Part shown: positions 48,844-58,031 of the stretch, piece by piece
How the letters are laid out: each line of letters opens with the position of its first letter
How positions within the stretch are numbered: the first letter of the stretch is position 1
Source of the DNA: an uncultured Christensenella sp.
GTDB taxonomy: Bacteria; Bacillota; Clostridia; Christensenellales; Borkfalkiaceae
Assembly: GCA_910578145.1 (NCBI GenBank)
Contig: CAJTPJ010000007.1
Location: 9,086-73,085, forward strand
Reading direction: 5' to 3'
DNA: 64,000 nt
Made by a program: the position numbers and the translations under genes
The notes under the pieces: generated by a model
The model's database searches: none
The model's input: only the letters and a program-made list of their open reading frames with translations
What the model was told of the DNA's origin: nothing

Positions 48844-50364
48844 TTAACGGTTTACGCGCGGTTTCATAGTAGGGAACAAAAGCACGTCGCGTATGGTTGC
48901 GCTGTCCGTCAACAGCATTACAAGCCTGTCTACGCCGAAACCGAGCCCGCCCGTAGGAGGCAAGCCGTATTCCAGCGCGGTAACAAACTCCTCGTCTATC
49001 TGCGCGTTGCAGCCCTTTTCCGCCGCGCGCTTTGCTTCAACCTGCTTTATAAACCGCTGTTTCTGGTCAATGGGGTCGTTAAGTTCGGAAAACGCGTTGC
49101 CGAACTCGTGCGAGCAAATAAAATACTCGAACCTTTGCGTAAACGCGGGGTCGTCAGCCTTTCTCTTGGCAAGCGGCGAATTTTCCACGGGATAATCGTA
49201 GATAAAAGTGGGCTGAACTAATTTTTCTTCTACGAACGCGTCGAAAAGCGCTATTAACACGTGCCCTTTAGTAGCCGCGTCGCCCTCTTCAACGGTAACG
49301 CCGAGTTGCTTTGCGCAGTTGCGCGCGTCCTCGTCGGAAGTCCACGCGTCGTAATCCGCGCCCGAGTACTTTTTAACGGCTTCCTTCATAGTCATACGCG
49401 CCCACTTGCCGCCAAGGCGTATTTCCGTGCCCTGATAAGTTATATCGGTGGTGCCGCAAACACTCCGAGCAACCGCCGCGTACATCTTTTCAACCAAATC
49501 CATCATATTGAAATAGTCAAGGTACGCCGCGTAGCACTCGATAGTGGTAAATTCGGGATTATGGAACGCGTCCATACCCTCGTTACGGAAAATTCTGCCC
49601 ACCTCGTAAACCCTGTCAAACCCGCCGACAATCAGTCTTTTAAGGTAAAGCTCGGTTTCGATGCGCAAATACATATCGATATCCAGCGCGTTGTGTCTGG
49701 TTTTAAAAGGTCTTGCCGAAGCGCCTATTTCAATGGTGTTTAAAACGGGCGTATCCACTTCCAAAAATCCCTCTCCGTCGAGAAAAGCGCGAAGGGCGGA
49801 AATTATTTTGGAACGTTTTACGAAAGTGTTTTTAACTTCGGGATTTACTATTAAATCAAGCTCGCGCTGGCGGTAGCGGATATCGGTATCTTTAAGCCCG
49901 TGCTGTTTTTCGGGCAGCGGCAAAAGGCACTTGGACAGCATTTCAATATGCGTGCAATGCACGGAAACTTCGCCCGTCTGCGTTTTGAAAACGTAGCCGC
50001 TGACGCCGACTACGTCGCCCAAATCGTAGTCCTTTTTAAAGGATGCATAATCTTCTTCGCCAACGTCGTCGCGCTTTACGTAAAGCTGGATAAGCCCGCC
50101 GTCGTCCTGTATGTGGCAAAACGACGCCTTGCCCATAATTCTGCGCGACATAAGCCTGCCCGCCAAAGAAACCTGCTTGCCCTCTAACGAGTCGAAGCCG
50201 TTTTTAACCGCCTGCGAAAGCGCGCTTACTTCAAACTTAACTTTGCGGTAAGGGTCGTTGCCTTCCTGCTGTAATTTTTGTAACTTTTCACGGCGGATTT
50301 TAGCCTGCTCGGCAATATTTTCCGCGTCGTCCCCTGCTACGGGATTATTCAAATTTTCCTGCAT
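48844..50364 (-). CDS. lysS: lysyl-tRNA synthetase (class II)
   Basis: 506 residues from ATG 50364 (AAGGAT before). An OB-fold anticodon-binding domain (about 55-160, VSLAGRLMSRRIMGKASFCH), then class II motifs: VDTPVLNTI (motif 1), RVYEVGRIFRNEGMDAFHNP with EFTTIECYAAY (motif 2), GLGFGVDRLVMLL (motif 3). Charges tRNA-Lys. Follows greA, as in many Firmicutes, 11 bases apart. Confidence 0.97.
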   Translation of the reverse strand: MQENLNNPVAGDDAENIAEQAKIRREKLQKLQQEGNDPYRKVKFEVSALSQAVKNGFDSLEGKQVSLAGRLMSRRIMGKASFCHIQDDGGLIQLYVKRDDVGEEDYASFKKDYDLGDVVGVSGYVFKTQTGEVSVHCTHIEMLSKCLLPLPEKQHGLKDTDIRYRQRELDLIVNPEVKNTFVKRSKIISALRAFLDGEGFLEVDTPVLNTIEIGASARPFKTRHNALDIDMYLRIETELYLKRLIVGGFDRVYEVGRIFRNEGMDAFHNPEFTTIECYAAYLDYFNMMDLVEKMYAAVARSVCGTTDITYQGTEIRLGGKWARMTMKEAVKKYSGADYDAWTSDEDARNCAKQLGVTVEEGDAATKGHVLIALFDAFVEEKLVQPTFIYDYPVENSPLAKRKADDPAFTQRFEYFICSHEFGNAFSELNDPIDQKQRFIKQVEAKRAAEKGCNAQIDEEFVTALEYGLPPTGGLGFGVDRLVMLLTDSATIRDVLLFPTMKPRVNR

Positions 50365-50375
50365 ATGCGTTATCC

Positions 50376-50846
50376 TTAGCTTATTTTCAAGATTTTCAGA
50401 GTGTAGTTGGTGCCGTCGGGGCATTTTACCGTTACTTTTTCACCCGCTTTTTTGCGTAAAAGCGCAACGCCCACGGGCGATTCAACGGAAATTTTGCCCG
50501 CCATAACGTCAACTTCGGTTACCGAGGTTACGGTGTAAGTCTGCTCTTCCTCCATATCCTCGTCGTATACGGTTACCACGCTGCCCAAATGCACGTAGCT
50601 GTTGTCGGTAACTTCCTTACGGATATCGGCGTTTTTAAGTTTATACTCTATTTCGGCAATCTTCCCCTCGTTTGAACGCTGTTCTTCGCGCGCCGCGTCG
50701 TACTCGGCGTTTTCCGAAAGGTCGCCGTGACTGCGGGCTTCCGCTATGCGTTCAATAATTTCGGGGCGCTTGGTCTTTACGAGGTAGTCAAGCTCTTTCT
50801 TCAAATCATCGTAGTTTTTTTGGGTCATAACAATGAGTTCTGCCAT
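50376..50846 (-). CDS. greA: transcription elongation factor GreA
   Basis: 156 residues. N-terminal coiled coil with RPEIIERIAEARSHGDLSEN (the conserved GDLSENAEY tip with acidic residues) and C-terminal globular domain with SPVGVALLRKKAGEKV. It rescues backtracked RNA polymerase by stimulating transcript cleavage. AGGAG before ATG. Confidence 0.97.
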   Translation of the reverse strand: MAELIVMTQKNYDDLKKELDYLVKTKRPEIIERIAEARSHGDLSENAEYDAAREEQRSNEGKIAEIEYKLKNADIRKEVTDNSYVHLGSVVTVYDEDMEEEQTYTVTSVTEVDVMAGKISVESPVGVALLRKKAGEKVTVKCPDGTNYTLKILKIS

Positions 50847-51006
50847 TTTATAGCTCCTGTCTTGAAAAATATAAGTAAAAGTGATTTCGCTTTCCGCGAA
50901 ACCACCGTTAGTTGCTACACTATTATATAGTTTTATTTGCCGCTTGTCAATGAAAAGCCGCCCAAATAATTAACGCGTTTAAATTAACGGGAGCGCGCAT
51001 AACGCT

Positions 51007-52176
51007 TTAAACGGTTTTTCCGAGAAACGCAGTTATCCTGCGCACCGCTTCGGAAAGCTGTTGCATAGACGTTGCGTAGCTTGCCCTGACGAAATATTTG
51101 CCCGCTTGCCCGAACGCGCTGCCCGGAACAACCGCAACTTTTTGTTGCATTAACAACTTTTCCGCAAACGTTTCGCCGTCCATACCCGTGCTTTCCACGC
51201 ACGCAAAAACGTAAAACGCGCCCTTGGGCATAAAGCATTTTAAACCGAGGTTATTTAAAGCTCCCGCAAGAAATTTACCGCGGCGGCAGTATTCGCGGCG
51301 CATTTCCTCTACCGCGGCAAAACCGTCTGCAAACCCTTCTTTAAGCGCGCCCACCGCCGCGCGCTGGCTGGTTTGCGGCGCGCACAAAATGGTGTATTGG
51401 TGGATTTTAAGCATAGCCGCGTCTATTTCCTTGGGCGCGCAAATAAAGCCCACGCGCCAGCCCGTCATTGCAAACGCCTTTGAAAAGCCCCCTATATATA
51501 CCGTCCTTTCCGCCATTTGCGGCAGAGCGGCAACCGAACAATGCTTGCCCGTATAAGTAAGCTCGGCGTATATCTCGTCGGATATAACCAAAAGGTCGTA
51601 TTTTTTAATTACCCCCGCAATATCATTTAATTGCGCGTAATCCATAACCGCGCCCGTGGGGTTGTTGGGGTATGGTAAAATAAGAGCTTTCGTTCTTTCG
51701 GTAATTGCTTGTTCAATTATTTCGGGGGTTAAAATAAAGTCGTTTTCCGCAGTGCATTTTAAGGGCACGGGCGTGCCGCCCGCAAGCCTTACTATGGGCG
51801 AATATGAAACGTACGAAGGCTCGGGCACCAATATTTCGTCCCCCTCTTCGCAGGTTGCCCTAAGCGCAAGGTCGATAGCTTCGCTGGCGCCCACGGTTAT
51901 AATAGTGCGGTCGGCGGGATAATCCACCGAAAACCTTTCTTTTAGATATTGCGAAATAAGCTCCCTAAGCTCCAATAGCCCGCGGTTGCCCGTATATTGC
52001 GTATATCCCCGCCTCAACGAACGGATAGCGGCGTCGCGCACCGTCCAGGGCGTTATAAAATCCGGCTCGCCAACGCCAAGCGAAATAGCGCCGTCCATAG
52101 TCTGCACAACGTCGAAAAACTTTCTTATCCCGCTGGGTTCAAGCTCCGCTGCTTTTTTATTTACGAAATTTCTCAT
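51007..52176 (-). CDS. class I aminotransferase next to an Lrp/AsnC regulator
   Basis: 389 residues. ISLGVGEPDFITPW, TVGASEAIDLALRA, LPYPNNPTGAV, VISDEIYAELTY, GGFSKAFAMTGWRVGFIC with PLP Lys. Second class I enzyme of the window, of the PatA/aspartate-like group. Its fixed pairing with an upstream Lrp/AsnC gene suggests amino-acid-responsive control. Substrate not determined. Confidence 0.9.
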   Translation of the reverse strand: MRNFVNKKAAELEPSGIRKFFDVVQTMDGAISLGVGEPDFITPWTVRDAAIRSLRRGYTQYTGNRGLLELRELISQYLKERFSVDYPADRTIITVGASEAIDLALRATCEEGDEILVPEPSYVSYSPIVRLAGGTPVPLKCTAENDFILTPEIIEQAITERTKALILPYPNNPTGAVMDYAQLNDIAGVIKKYDLLVISDEIYAELTYTGKHCSVAALPQMAERTVYIGGFSKAFAMTGWRVGFICAPKEIDAAMLKIHQYTILCAPQTSQRAAVGALKEGFADGFAAVEEMRREYCRRGKFLAGALNNLGLKCFMPKGAFYVFACVESTGMDGETFAEKLLMQQKVAVVPGSAFGQAGKYFVRASYATSMQQLSEAVRRITAFLGKTV

Positions 52177-52189
52177 AGCCCTTTGCGGT

Positions 52190-52681
52190 TTACGCCTGCA
52201 CGCTAAGGCGCTTGCCGCCCTCGGCTTCGCGCATAACCGCGCCTTCTACCTTGTATTTTTTTAAAATGAAGTGAGTGGCGGTGGAAATAACCGCTTCGTA
52301 AGTGGAAATTTTTTCGGAAACGAACCGCGAAATTTCTTTAAGCGACTTGCCTTTTACTATTACCGCCAAATCGTAAGCGCCGCTCATAAGGTACAGGCTT
52401 TGAACCTCGCCGTGCGCGGAAACTTCGTCCGCTATCGCGTCGAACCCGTGCCCGCGCTGGGGAGTTACCTTAACTTCGATAAGCGCTTCCACCTCGTCCT
52501 CGTCCACGCCGTCGGCGTTTACAATGGCGGTGTATTTAACTATAATCCCCCGCTCTTCCAACGAGCGCACGCACTTTTCCGCTTCGTCCGCGCTTATTGA
52601 AAGCGCCGCGGCTATCTGCGCTGCGCTTATGCGCGAATCCTCTTTTAAAAGCGCCACTATTTCCCGTTCGGTTTTATTCAT
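52190..52681 (-). CDS. Lrp/AsnC family regulator
   Basis: 163 residues from ATG 52681 (GGGGGGA before). N-terminal HTH (EIVALLKEDSRISAAQIAAA, CVRSLEERGIIVKYTAIVNA) and RAM domain (about 65-140, ALIEVKVTP, VQSLYLMSGAYDLAVIVKGK). Likely senses an amino acid and controls the downstream aminotransferase, 13 bases away. Confidence 0.93.
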   Translation of the reverse strand: MNKTEREIVALLKEDSRISAAQIAAALSISADEAEKCVRSLEERGIIVKYTAIVNADGVDEDEVEALIEVKVTPQRGHGFDAIADEVSAHGEVQSLYLMSGAYDLAVIVKGKSLKEISRFVSEKISTYEAVISTATHFILKKYKVEGAVMREAEGGKRLSVQA

Positions 52682-52741
52682 AAAATCCCCCCGCAAGTGT
52701 TTTTAATATTTTATAATTTTTTCAAAACAAAGTCAAATGGT

Positions 52742-52770
52742 TTGCGCGCGGCGCCCATTTCCGTTATAAT
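52742..52770 (+). promoter_or_regulatory. promoter predicting leaderless mRNA
   Basis: TTGCGC (52742-52747), 17 bases, TATAAT (52765-52770), then exactly six bases to ATG at 52777, so transcription should start at the A of the ATG. Confidence 0.7.
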
Positions 52771-52776
52771 AATTAT

Positions 52777-53034
52777 ATGTTTAAAATTTGGGCGAAAGTT
52801 ATCGTCGGCGAAAAAATAACCAAGCAAATAACTTACGAGTGCGACGAAAAATTTACCTATTCGCGCTTTTTCAATTACATTTCGGATATCTGCGAGGAGC
52901 TGGATATACCTACGCCCATTCTCCTAAAAACGCATATTTTCAGCTACGCCAAATTCCGCACGGTGAAATTTTTACCGCGCGACTTTGCGGAAAAACCGGA
53001 GTTCGACAAATTGGTGGTGGACAATATAACATAA
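52777..53034 (+). CDS. conserved small protein, unknown
   Basis: 85 residues. Starts MFKIWAKVIVGEKITKQITY; mixed beta/alpha, aromatic and basic, ending FDKLVVDNIT. The FKIWAKVI opening and an ILLKTHIFSYAKFRTVKFLP segment recall small uncharacterised clostridial proteins. No catalytic motif. Divergent from the Lrp gene; probably leaderless. Confidence 0.7.
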   Translation: MFKIWAKVIVGEKITKQITYECDEKFTYSRFFNYISDICEELDIPTPILLKTHIFSYAKFRTVKFLPRDFAEKPEFDKLVVDNIT

Positions 53035-53062
53035 AATTTGCAGCGTTGCGCATACTGCGGTT

Positions 53063-53272
53063 ATGAAACTAACTTGCTATACGTGCGTGGCAAACCTCGT
53101 TATTTTAGGCATATGCGGGGGTGTATACGCTTTTACGGGCTTTGATATCATAGCTTTTCTCAGCTTCGGCTCCACCGTGGCGTACCGCGTTTTTTACGCG
53201 ATATGCGCCGTTTCCGCCCTGTTTACAATTTACTCCTTGATAATTTTCAAACCCTTTAAGGGTTTAAAGTAG
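53063..53272 (+). CDS. DUF378 membrane protein
   Basis: 69 residues. Two hydrophobic helices around GFDIIAFLSFGSTVAYRVFYA, matching DUF378 (YuzA-like). The usual GALNWG between them is replaced by GGVYAF, so it is divergent. No Shine-Dalgarno visible. Probably transcribed with the upstream 85-residue gene. Confidence 0.7.
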   Translation: MKLTCYTCVANLVILGICGGVYAFTGFDIIAFLSFGSTVAYRVFYAICAVSALFTIYSLIIFKPFKGLK

Positions 53273-53303
53273 AAAATCCGTTGCGTGTAGCAACGGATTT
53301 TCT
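53271..53303. terminator. bidirectional terminator
   Basis: AGAAAATCCGTTGC/GCAACGGATTTTCT, a perfect 14-bp stem with a five-base loop between converging genes. Confidence 0.85.
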
Positions 53304-54282
53304 ATTGGTTTTCTATTTTAAGTGAAGCGCCCGTTTTGGCGTCCTGGTACATAACCCAAAACCCCGCGAAGCCGTCCGCAGGCGCGGGGATAAACGAAGC
53401 CAAGCCGCGCATACTTTCGGGCGGCACGTCGCCGTTGCTTGCGGGCACGCCGTAGCAAACGTATTCGGCGCGCTTTTCGTTATAGAGTACCCCGAAAACG
53501 TAAAACCCGCTTTCGCCGTAAGAAATGCGCGCCCAGCGCGACCCTTCAATCAGCTTTTCAAGCGAACTCTCGGCAGGGTATTGCGAAAAAATATTTTCTA
53601 TTTCTCCGCGCATTTTTTCGTAAAAATCGCCGCTTGCAAGTTTTGAAACGCCCTCGTTTTTACTTTTGCCCCCCGAATATGCCGCGTTTTCGCCCGTTAC
53701 GCCGCTTTCGGTTTCTTTGAAAGCGCCAACAGCCGCTTCATCTTGCCCAGGCTTTTGCCCGTCTTTTTTTTGAGTTTTATCCTCGCGTAAAGCACTTTCG
53801 CTTTCATTATCTTCGTATTCATAATAGTTGTCCTCGGCTATGGCTTCGTCCTCGTAAACCTCGCTTCGTTCGCTTTCCGCAACCGCCGCGCCGCCCTTTT
53901 CCGCAGGCTTGGCGTTTTCAATGCGCTCCAATTCTTTCTTTATACCCAACGCTTCTCCGCGGTAATTGCCGCATATTGCCGAGGCAACGGGGAAAATTTT
54001 GCCGTTTACGTAACAAACCAGCGCGGCAAACCCGTTGCTCGTATCCAGCTCGGAAACGCCTTCAAAGCAGTTGTCTTCCACGCACAGCGTAACTTTTCCG
54101 TCGGAAAGCGCGGTTACGAAGCGCCCCTCGGAAAGCGGCGCAAAGTTGATTAAGGAAACTTCCACTTTAAGCGAACGCCCGTATTTTTCGGCTTTAACCA
54201 GCCCCGAAACAGCGCCGCCGTCCGCCGAAAACCCGTCTTTTAAACCCTTAATAACGGCAATGTTTTTAGAATATCCTGCCAT
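53302..54282 (-). CDS. conserved hypothetical with acidic linker
   Basis: 326 residues from ATG 54282 (AAGGTG before). N-terminal beta domain (about 1-120: VEVSLINFAPLSEGRFVTAL, CVEDNCFEG, GFAALVCYVNGKIFPVASAI), a long acidic Glu/Lys low-complexity linker (about 125-220), and a C-terminal globular domain (about 225-326) with SRWARISYGESGFYVFGVLY and GFAGFWVMYQDAKTG. Two different folded ends joined by a flexible linker; function unknown. Divergent from pckG. Confidence 0.75.
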   Translation of the reverse strand: MAGYSKNIAVIKGLKDGFSADGGAVSGLVKAEKYGRSLKVEVSLINFAPLSEGRFVTALSDGKVTLCVEDNCFEGVSELDTSNGFAALVCYVNGKIFPVASAICGNYRGEALGIKKELERIENAKPAEKGGAAVAESERSEVYEDEAIAEDNYYEYEDNESESALREDKTQKKDGQKPGQDEAAVGAFKETESGVTGENAAYSGGKSKNEGVSKLASGDFYEKMRGEIENIFSQYPAESSLEKLIEGSRWARISYGESGFYVFGVLYNEKRAEYVCYGVPASNGDVPPESMRGLASFIPAPADGFAGFWVMYQDAKTGASLKIENQ

Positions 54283-54447
54283 AACACACCTTAAATTAAC
54301 AAACGATATACGGCGCAACGGTAATAATTGCGCGTAAATTTTAAGTTAACTGTTTGTATTATATTCATAAACGCAGGGAAAATATTATATAATTATGTAG
54401 TATTGTGTAATATTTGTGTGAATTTACAAACATACTTGCGTTAACGT

Positions 54448-54476
54448 TTGATTTTTTTACCGATTAGTTATATAAT
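54448..54476 (+). promoter_or_regulatory. pckG promoter
   Basis: TTGATT (54448-54453), 17 bases, TATAAT (54471-54476), leader about 35 bases with AAGGAGAG before the ATG. Confidence 0.8.
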
Positions 54477-54518
54477 ATTATTTGTAAAAGTTTTGTAATT
54501 TTCAAAGGAGAGTTATTT

Positions 54519-56369
54519 ATGGCTATAACTAAGAACGCTAAAGTTCTTGAATTCGTACAGGAAAGCGCCGAGCTGGGTCAACCCGATAAAATTGTATGGA
54601 TTGACGGAAGCGAAAAACAGATTAACGCGCTTAAAGCTGAAGCGGTAAAAAGCGGCGAACTTATTAAACTTAACGAAATTCTTTTGCCCGACTGCTATCT
54701 TCACCGCACCAAGGTAAACGACGTTGCGCGCGTTGAAGACAGGACTTTCATATGCACGAAAAACCGCGAGGACGCAGGTCCCATAAACTATTGGATGGAC
54801 CCCAATCAGGCTTACGAGCTTTGCAACGAAATTGCGCGCGGTTCGATGAAAGGCAGGACGATGTACGTTATCCCCTACTCTATGGGCGTAGTAGGCAGTC
54901 CTTTTGCGAAAATCGGCATTGAAGTAACCGATTCGATTTACGTCGTTCTTAATATGAACATAATGACCAGAGTTGGAAAGGTTTGCCTTGACGCGCTTGG
55001 CAAAGACGGCGATTTTATTAAAGGTTTCCACGCAAAATGCGACGTTGACGCCGACAAGAGATATATTATGCACTTCCCCGAGGACAATACCATTATTTCG
55101 GTAAACTCGGCTTACGGCGGCAACGTGTTGCTGGGTAAAAAGTGCTTTGCGTTGAGAATTGCTTCTTACCTCGGCAAAAACGAAGGCTGGATGGCGGAGC
55201 ATATGCTTATTTTGGGCGTAACGTTCCCCGACGGCACCAAAAAATACGTTGCGGCGGCGTTCCCCTCTGCTTGCGGCAAAACCAACCTCGCAATGCTCAT
55301 CCCCCCCAAACATTACCTTGAAAAAGGCTATAAAATTGAAACCGTGGGCGACGATATTGCGTGGATTCGCGTAGGCGAAGACGGCAGACTTTGGGCTGTA
55401 AACCCCGAAAACGGCTTCTTCGGCGTTGCTCCCGGCACCAACGACCACTCAAACTACAACGCGTTGCAGTCCACGAAACGCGGCACCATTTTTACCAACG
55501 TTGCGCTTAACACCGACGATATGACGGTTTGGTGGGAAGGACTTTCCAAGGAAATGCCCCGGCACTGCATAGATTGGACGGGCAAACCCTGGAACCCCGA
55601 AAAATTTGACAAAAAAGATAAATCTACCTGCGCGGCTCACCCCAATTCGAGATTTACCGCACCCGCGGTTAACTGCCCCTGCGTTTCGCCCGAGTTCGAG
55701 TCGAAAAAGGGCGTTCCCCTTTCGGCAATTATCTTCGGCGGCAGGCGCGCTTCCACCACCCCGCTCGTTTACGAGGCAAGGGATTGGAACCACGGCGTGT
55801 TTATAGGCTCGGCAATGTCCTCGGAAACAACTGCTGCGGCGGCAGGCGCGGTTGGCGTGCTCCGTCACGACCCTATGGCAATGAAGCCGTTTACGGGCTA
55901 CCATATGGGCGATTATTTCGCGCATTGGATTGAAATGGGTAAAAAGGTTAAAAATCCGCCCAAAATTTTCAACGTTAACTGGTTTAGAACGGACGCGGAC
56001 GGCAACTTTATGTGGCCGGGTTTCGGCGATAATATGCGCGTGCTTGAATGGATTTTAAAGCGCTGCGACCAAACTGCGGACGCTGTTGAAACGGCTATAG
56101 GTTACGTTCCTAAGGCGGAAGATATAGATATCACCGACCTTGACTACGAAATTAAAAAAGGCAAAAAGTTCACCCTTAACGACCTTAAAGAAATTCTTGC
56201 CGTAGATAAGGAAAAGTGGGCTAAGGAAGCCGAAGAAATTGAAGGCTACTACAACGGCACTATTAAAGACAGAATCCCCCAAGAGCTGTTGGATTGCCTT
56301 GAAACTTTGAAAAAGAATTGCAAAACGGCTAAGCCTGCCGCTAAAAAGACGGACGACAAAGCAGAATAA
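54519..56369 (+). CDS. pckG: phosphoenolpyruvate carboxykinase (GTP)
   Basis: 616 residues, the size of GTP-type PEPCK. YVIPYSMGVVGSPF, the nucleotide loop FPSACGKTNLAML, the mobile loop (GDDIAWIRVGEDGRLWAVNP), the FFGVAPGT segment and GRRASTTPLVYEARDWNHGV with GTP contacts. Interconverts oxaloacetate and PEP; in fermenters often working toward oxaloacetate. The Lys/Ala-rich tail (KTAKPAAKKTDDKAE) is an addition. Confidence 0.97.
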   Translation: MAITKNAKVLEFVQESAELGQPDKIVWIDGSEKQINALKAEAVKSGELIKLNEILLPDCYLHRTKVNDVARVEDRTFICTKNREDAGPINYWMDPNQAYELCNEIARGSMKGRTMYVIPYSMGVVGSPFAKIGIEVTDSIYVVLNMNIMTRVGKVCLDALGKDGDFIKGFHAKCDVDADKRYIMHFPEDNTIISVNSAYGGNVLLGKKCFALRIASYLGKNEGWMAEHMLILGVTFPDGTKKYVAAAFPSACGKTNLAMLIPPKHYLEKGYKIETVGDDIAWIRVGEDGRLWAVNPENGFFGVAPGTNDHSNYNALQSTKRGTIFTNVALNTDDMTVWWEGLSKEMPRHCIDWTGKPWNPEKFDKKDKSTCAAHPNSRFTAPAVNCPCVSPEFESKKGVPLSAIIFGGRRASTTPLVYEARDWNHGVFIGSAMSSETTAAAAGAVGVLRHDPMAMKPFTGYHMGDYFAHWIEMGKKVKNPPKIFNVNWFRTDADGNFMWPGFGDNMRVLEWILKRCDQTADAVETAIGYVPKAEDIDITDLDYEIKKGKKFTLNDLKEILAVDKEKWAKEAEEIEGYYNGTIKDRIPQELLDCLETLKKNCKTAKPAAKKTDDKAE

Positions 56370-56637
56370 AAGTTAATTACCCCCCCCCCCAGACGGTTTA
56401 CCGTAATTCCCATAGGGAATTTAATAAGACGCAAATAAAAGATTTAGGCATAGCGTTAAGCTGTGCCTTTTCTGTACTTTTTTTCGTGGACGAATTAGGC
56501 TACTCGTAGCCTAGTGAGATATAGATATGTTTTAATATGGATATGTTTTATATTTCCCGCAAAATTCAATAGGTTGCGTTCTTTCATTTTTCGTGATATT
56601 ATGAAACTACGATAAACAGTAATTTAGCGGAGATTAA
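56370..56637 (+). repeat. intergenic region with C tract and short repeats
   Basis: Eleven C in a row (56380-56390), an inverted repeat AATTCCC-ATA-GGGAATT (about 56404-56420), a hairpin TAGGCTA-CTCG-TAGCCTA (56496-56513) and a direct repeat of GATATGTTTTA (56524 and 56540). No gene. No classic terminator for pckG. Confidence 0.6.
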
Positions 56638-57204
56638 ATGAAAACACAAAAAGACAGTAAAAAACAATATGTAATAATTTTGATTATATCTTGCGTTTTT
56701 GCCATTATCGCAAGTGCTTTGATTATTATTTCAATATGTGGTTTTCCGCAAGCTATTGAGTACAAACAACAAGAAAACTATTTATACGAAAACGGCGTTG
56801 AAGTTGATGCTTATATAAAAGGCTATTATGATGATTATGGATTAGTAGGCTCACGTGGCGACACCGCGAGAATATATAAAGGGCGTTTTCACATAGTATA
56901 TGAATATATTGACGACAACAATCGCACATATACGGATGAATATTTAGACACAGTTGAATGCACAACAAGAGATGAGTTGAGTGCGCGAGAGCTGTATATT
57001 AAGCAAATGATAGCCGACGAACCGACAAAGAAAATGCTTATAGCCGATAATGGTTTATGCTGTCTGTCTGTGAATAAGGAATCGTTAAAACAACATACAA
57101 CTTTAACCATTTACAGTATTTTAATTTCGGTTTCATCGGTGGTATTAGGCTTATGTATATTCGGCATTGTACGGCAGTCTAAAAAATTGCGACAGTTAAG
57201 ATAA
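56638..57204 (+). CDS. two-helix membrane protein (DUF3592-like)
   Basis: 188 residues. An N-terminal helix (about 10-35), a beta-rich middle with EVDAYIKGYYDDYG..., IVYEYIDDNNRTYTDEY, and a second helix near the end (about 157-180). DUF3592-type proteins have this TM-beta-TM layout. Base composition is AT-richer than the neighbours, so possibly acquired. No Shine-Dalgarno beyond GCGGAG. Function unknown. Confidence 0.7.
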   Translation: MKTQKDSKKQYVIILIISCVFAIIASALIIISICGFPQAIEYKQQENYLYENGVEVDAYIKGYYDDYGLVGSRGDTARIYKGRFHIVYEYIDDNNRTYTDEYLDTVECTTRDELSARELYIKQMIADEPTKKMLIADNGLCCLSVNKESLKQHTTLTIYSILISVSSVVLGLCIFGIVRQSKKLRQLR

Positions 57205-57251
57205 TCATAATAAGATAAATTTCATTTTGTCTTTCTAAATAGTTTGTAGTA

Positions 57252-57284
57252 AAAAGCTCTCGAACGATATGTTCGAGAGCTTTT
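57252..57284. terminator. bidirectional terminator
   Basis: AAAAGCTCTCGAAC/GTTCGAGAGCTTTT, perfect 14-bp stem, five-base loop, between the DUF3592-like gene and the converging XRE gene. Confidence 0.9.
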
Positions 57285-57453
57285 GTCCTCGCTTAAAAGT
57301 ACAACTCTTAATAATTTAGTTTTTTAATCGCTATTAGAATTGCGATTTTCGTAGGGGAGGTTATCACGCTTATATACTTTTACTATAATTATGCTCACGT
57401 TTTTTACTGTTCTTCGGTAAAGCAATACATCCGCCTTGTTTAAAAAACTTTTA

Positions 57454-57657
57454 TCAGTTTTCCAATCCAAACAAATAATCGGTTGATACTCCGAGAAATA
57501 CCGCAATTTTAACTATGCAAGCCATAGGCGGTTCGTTAACGTCGTTTAACCACTGTGACAAAGTAGATTTATTAACCTGCAAATATTCGCAAAGCTCTTT
57601 CTGCATTTTTCCCTGTTGTTTAAGTTCGCTTTTTACCCTTGCCCCAAAGTTTTCCAC
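57454..57657 (-). CDS. small XRE regulator
   Basis: 67 residues with a GTG start after GGGGTG. One complete HTH: KSELKQQGKMQKELCEYLQV, NKSTLSQWLNDVNEPP, ending STDYLFGLEN. Nothing besides the HTH. Sits 99 bases downstream of a second small XRE gene in the same direction. Confidence 0.85.
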   Translation of the reverse strand: MENFGARVKSELKQQGKMQKELCEYLQVNKSTLSQWLNDVNEPPMACIVKIAVFLGVSTDYLFGLEN

Positions 57658-57756
57658 TTGTTACACCCCGTAGTTCATATTTTATAAATTATTGCCGATT
57701 TTTGCTTGATTGTTCATAAATATAAACCATAATGTGTATGTGAAAAGATTAAATTC

Positions 57757-57963
57757 TTAAAATATATTTTCTAAACCTAATAAATAATCCGAACTTACGT
57801 CGTAAAATTTACATATTTTAATAAGGGTTTTTAAGTCAGGTTCTCTATAACCCTGCTCATATCCGCCATAACAACTAACGGAAATTCCCAGCTTATTGGC
57901 AACTTCGCTTTGTTTTAAACGCTTTTCTCCCCTTAATTCTTTTAATTTCTTTCCTAATTCCAT
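57757..57963 (-). CDS. small XRE regulator with autoregulatory palindrome
   Basis: 68 residues, a single HTH: LKELRGEKRLKQSEVANKLG, ISVSCYGGYEQGYREPDLKT, SSDYLLGLENIF. Divergent from the small Cys protein at 58,032; both promoters overlap a 17-bp inverted repeat. -10 GATAAT is eight bases before ATG, so the leader is only about two bases. Confidence 0.87.
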   Translation of the reverse strand: MELGKKLKELRGEKRLKQSEVANKLGISVSCYGGYEQGYREPDLKTLIKICKFYDVSSDYLLGLENIF

Positions 57964-57979
57964 AATGAAATATTATCAC

Positions 57980-58022
57980 ATACCCCGCGTTTCGCGTTGA
58001 CGGCCCGCGAAACGCGGGGTAT
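57980..58022. promoter_or_regulatory. 17-bp inverted repeat enclosing the -35 box
   Basis: Perfect 17-bp arms (57980-57996, 58006-58022; core CCCCGCGTTTCGCG) with a nine-base centre that begins with TTGACG, the -35 box of the plus-strand promoter. Confidence 0.75.
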
Positions 58023-58025
58023 AAT
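57997..58025 (+). promoter_or_regulatory. promoter predicting leaderless mRNA
   Basis: TTGACG (57997-58002), 17 bases, TATAAT (58020-58025), then six bases to ATG at 58032. Confidence 0.75.
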
Positions 58026-58031
58026 ATAATT

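Noticed and set aside
54513..55448. 311-codon minus-strand frame opposite pckG
   Set aside because: Shadow of a complete PEPCK gene.
57324..57506. 60-codon minus-strand frame overlapping the small XRE gene
   Set aside because: Overlaps a clear HTH gene and has no ribosome site or motif.
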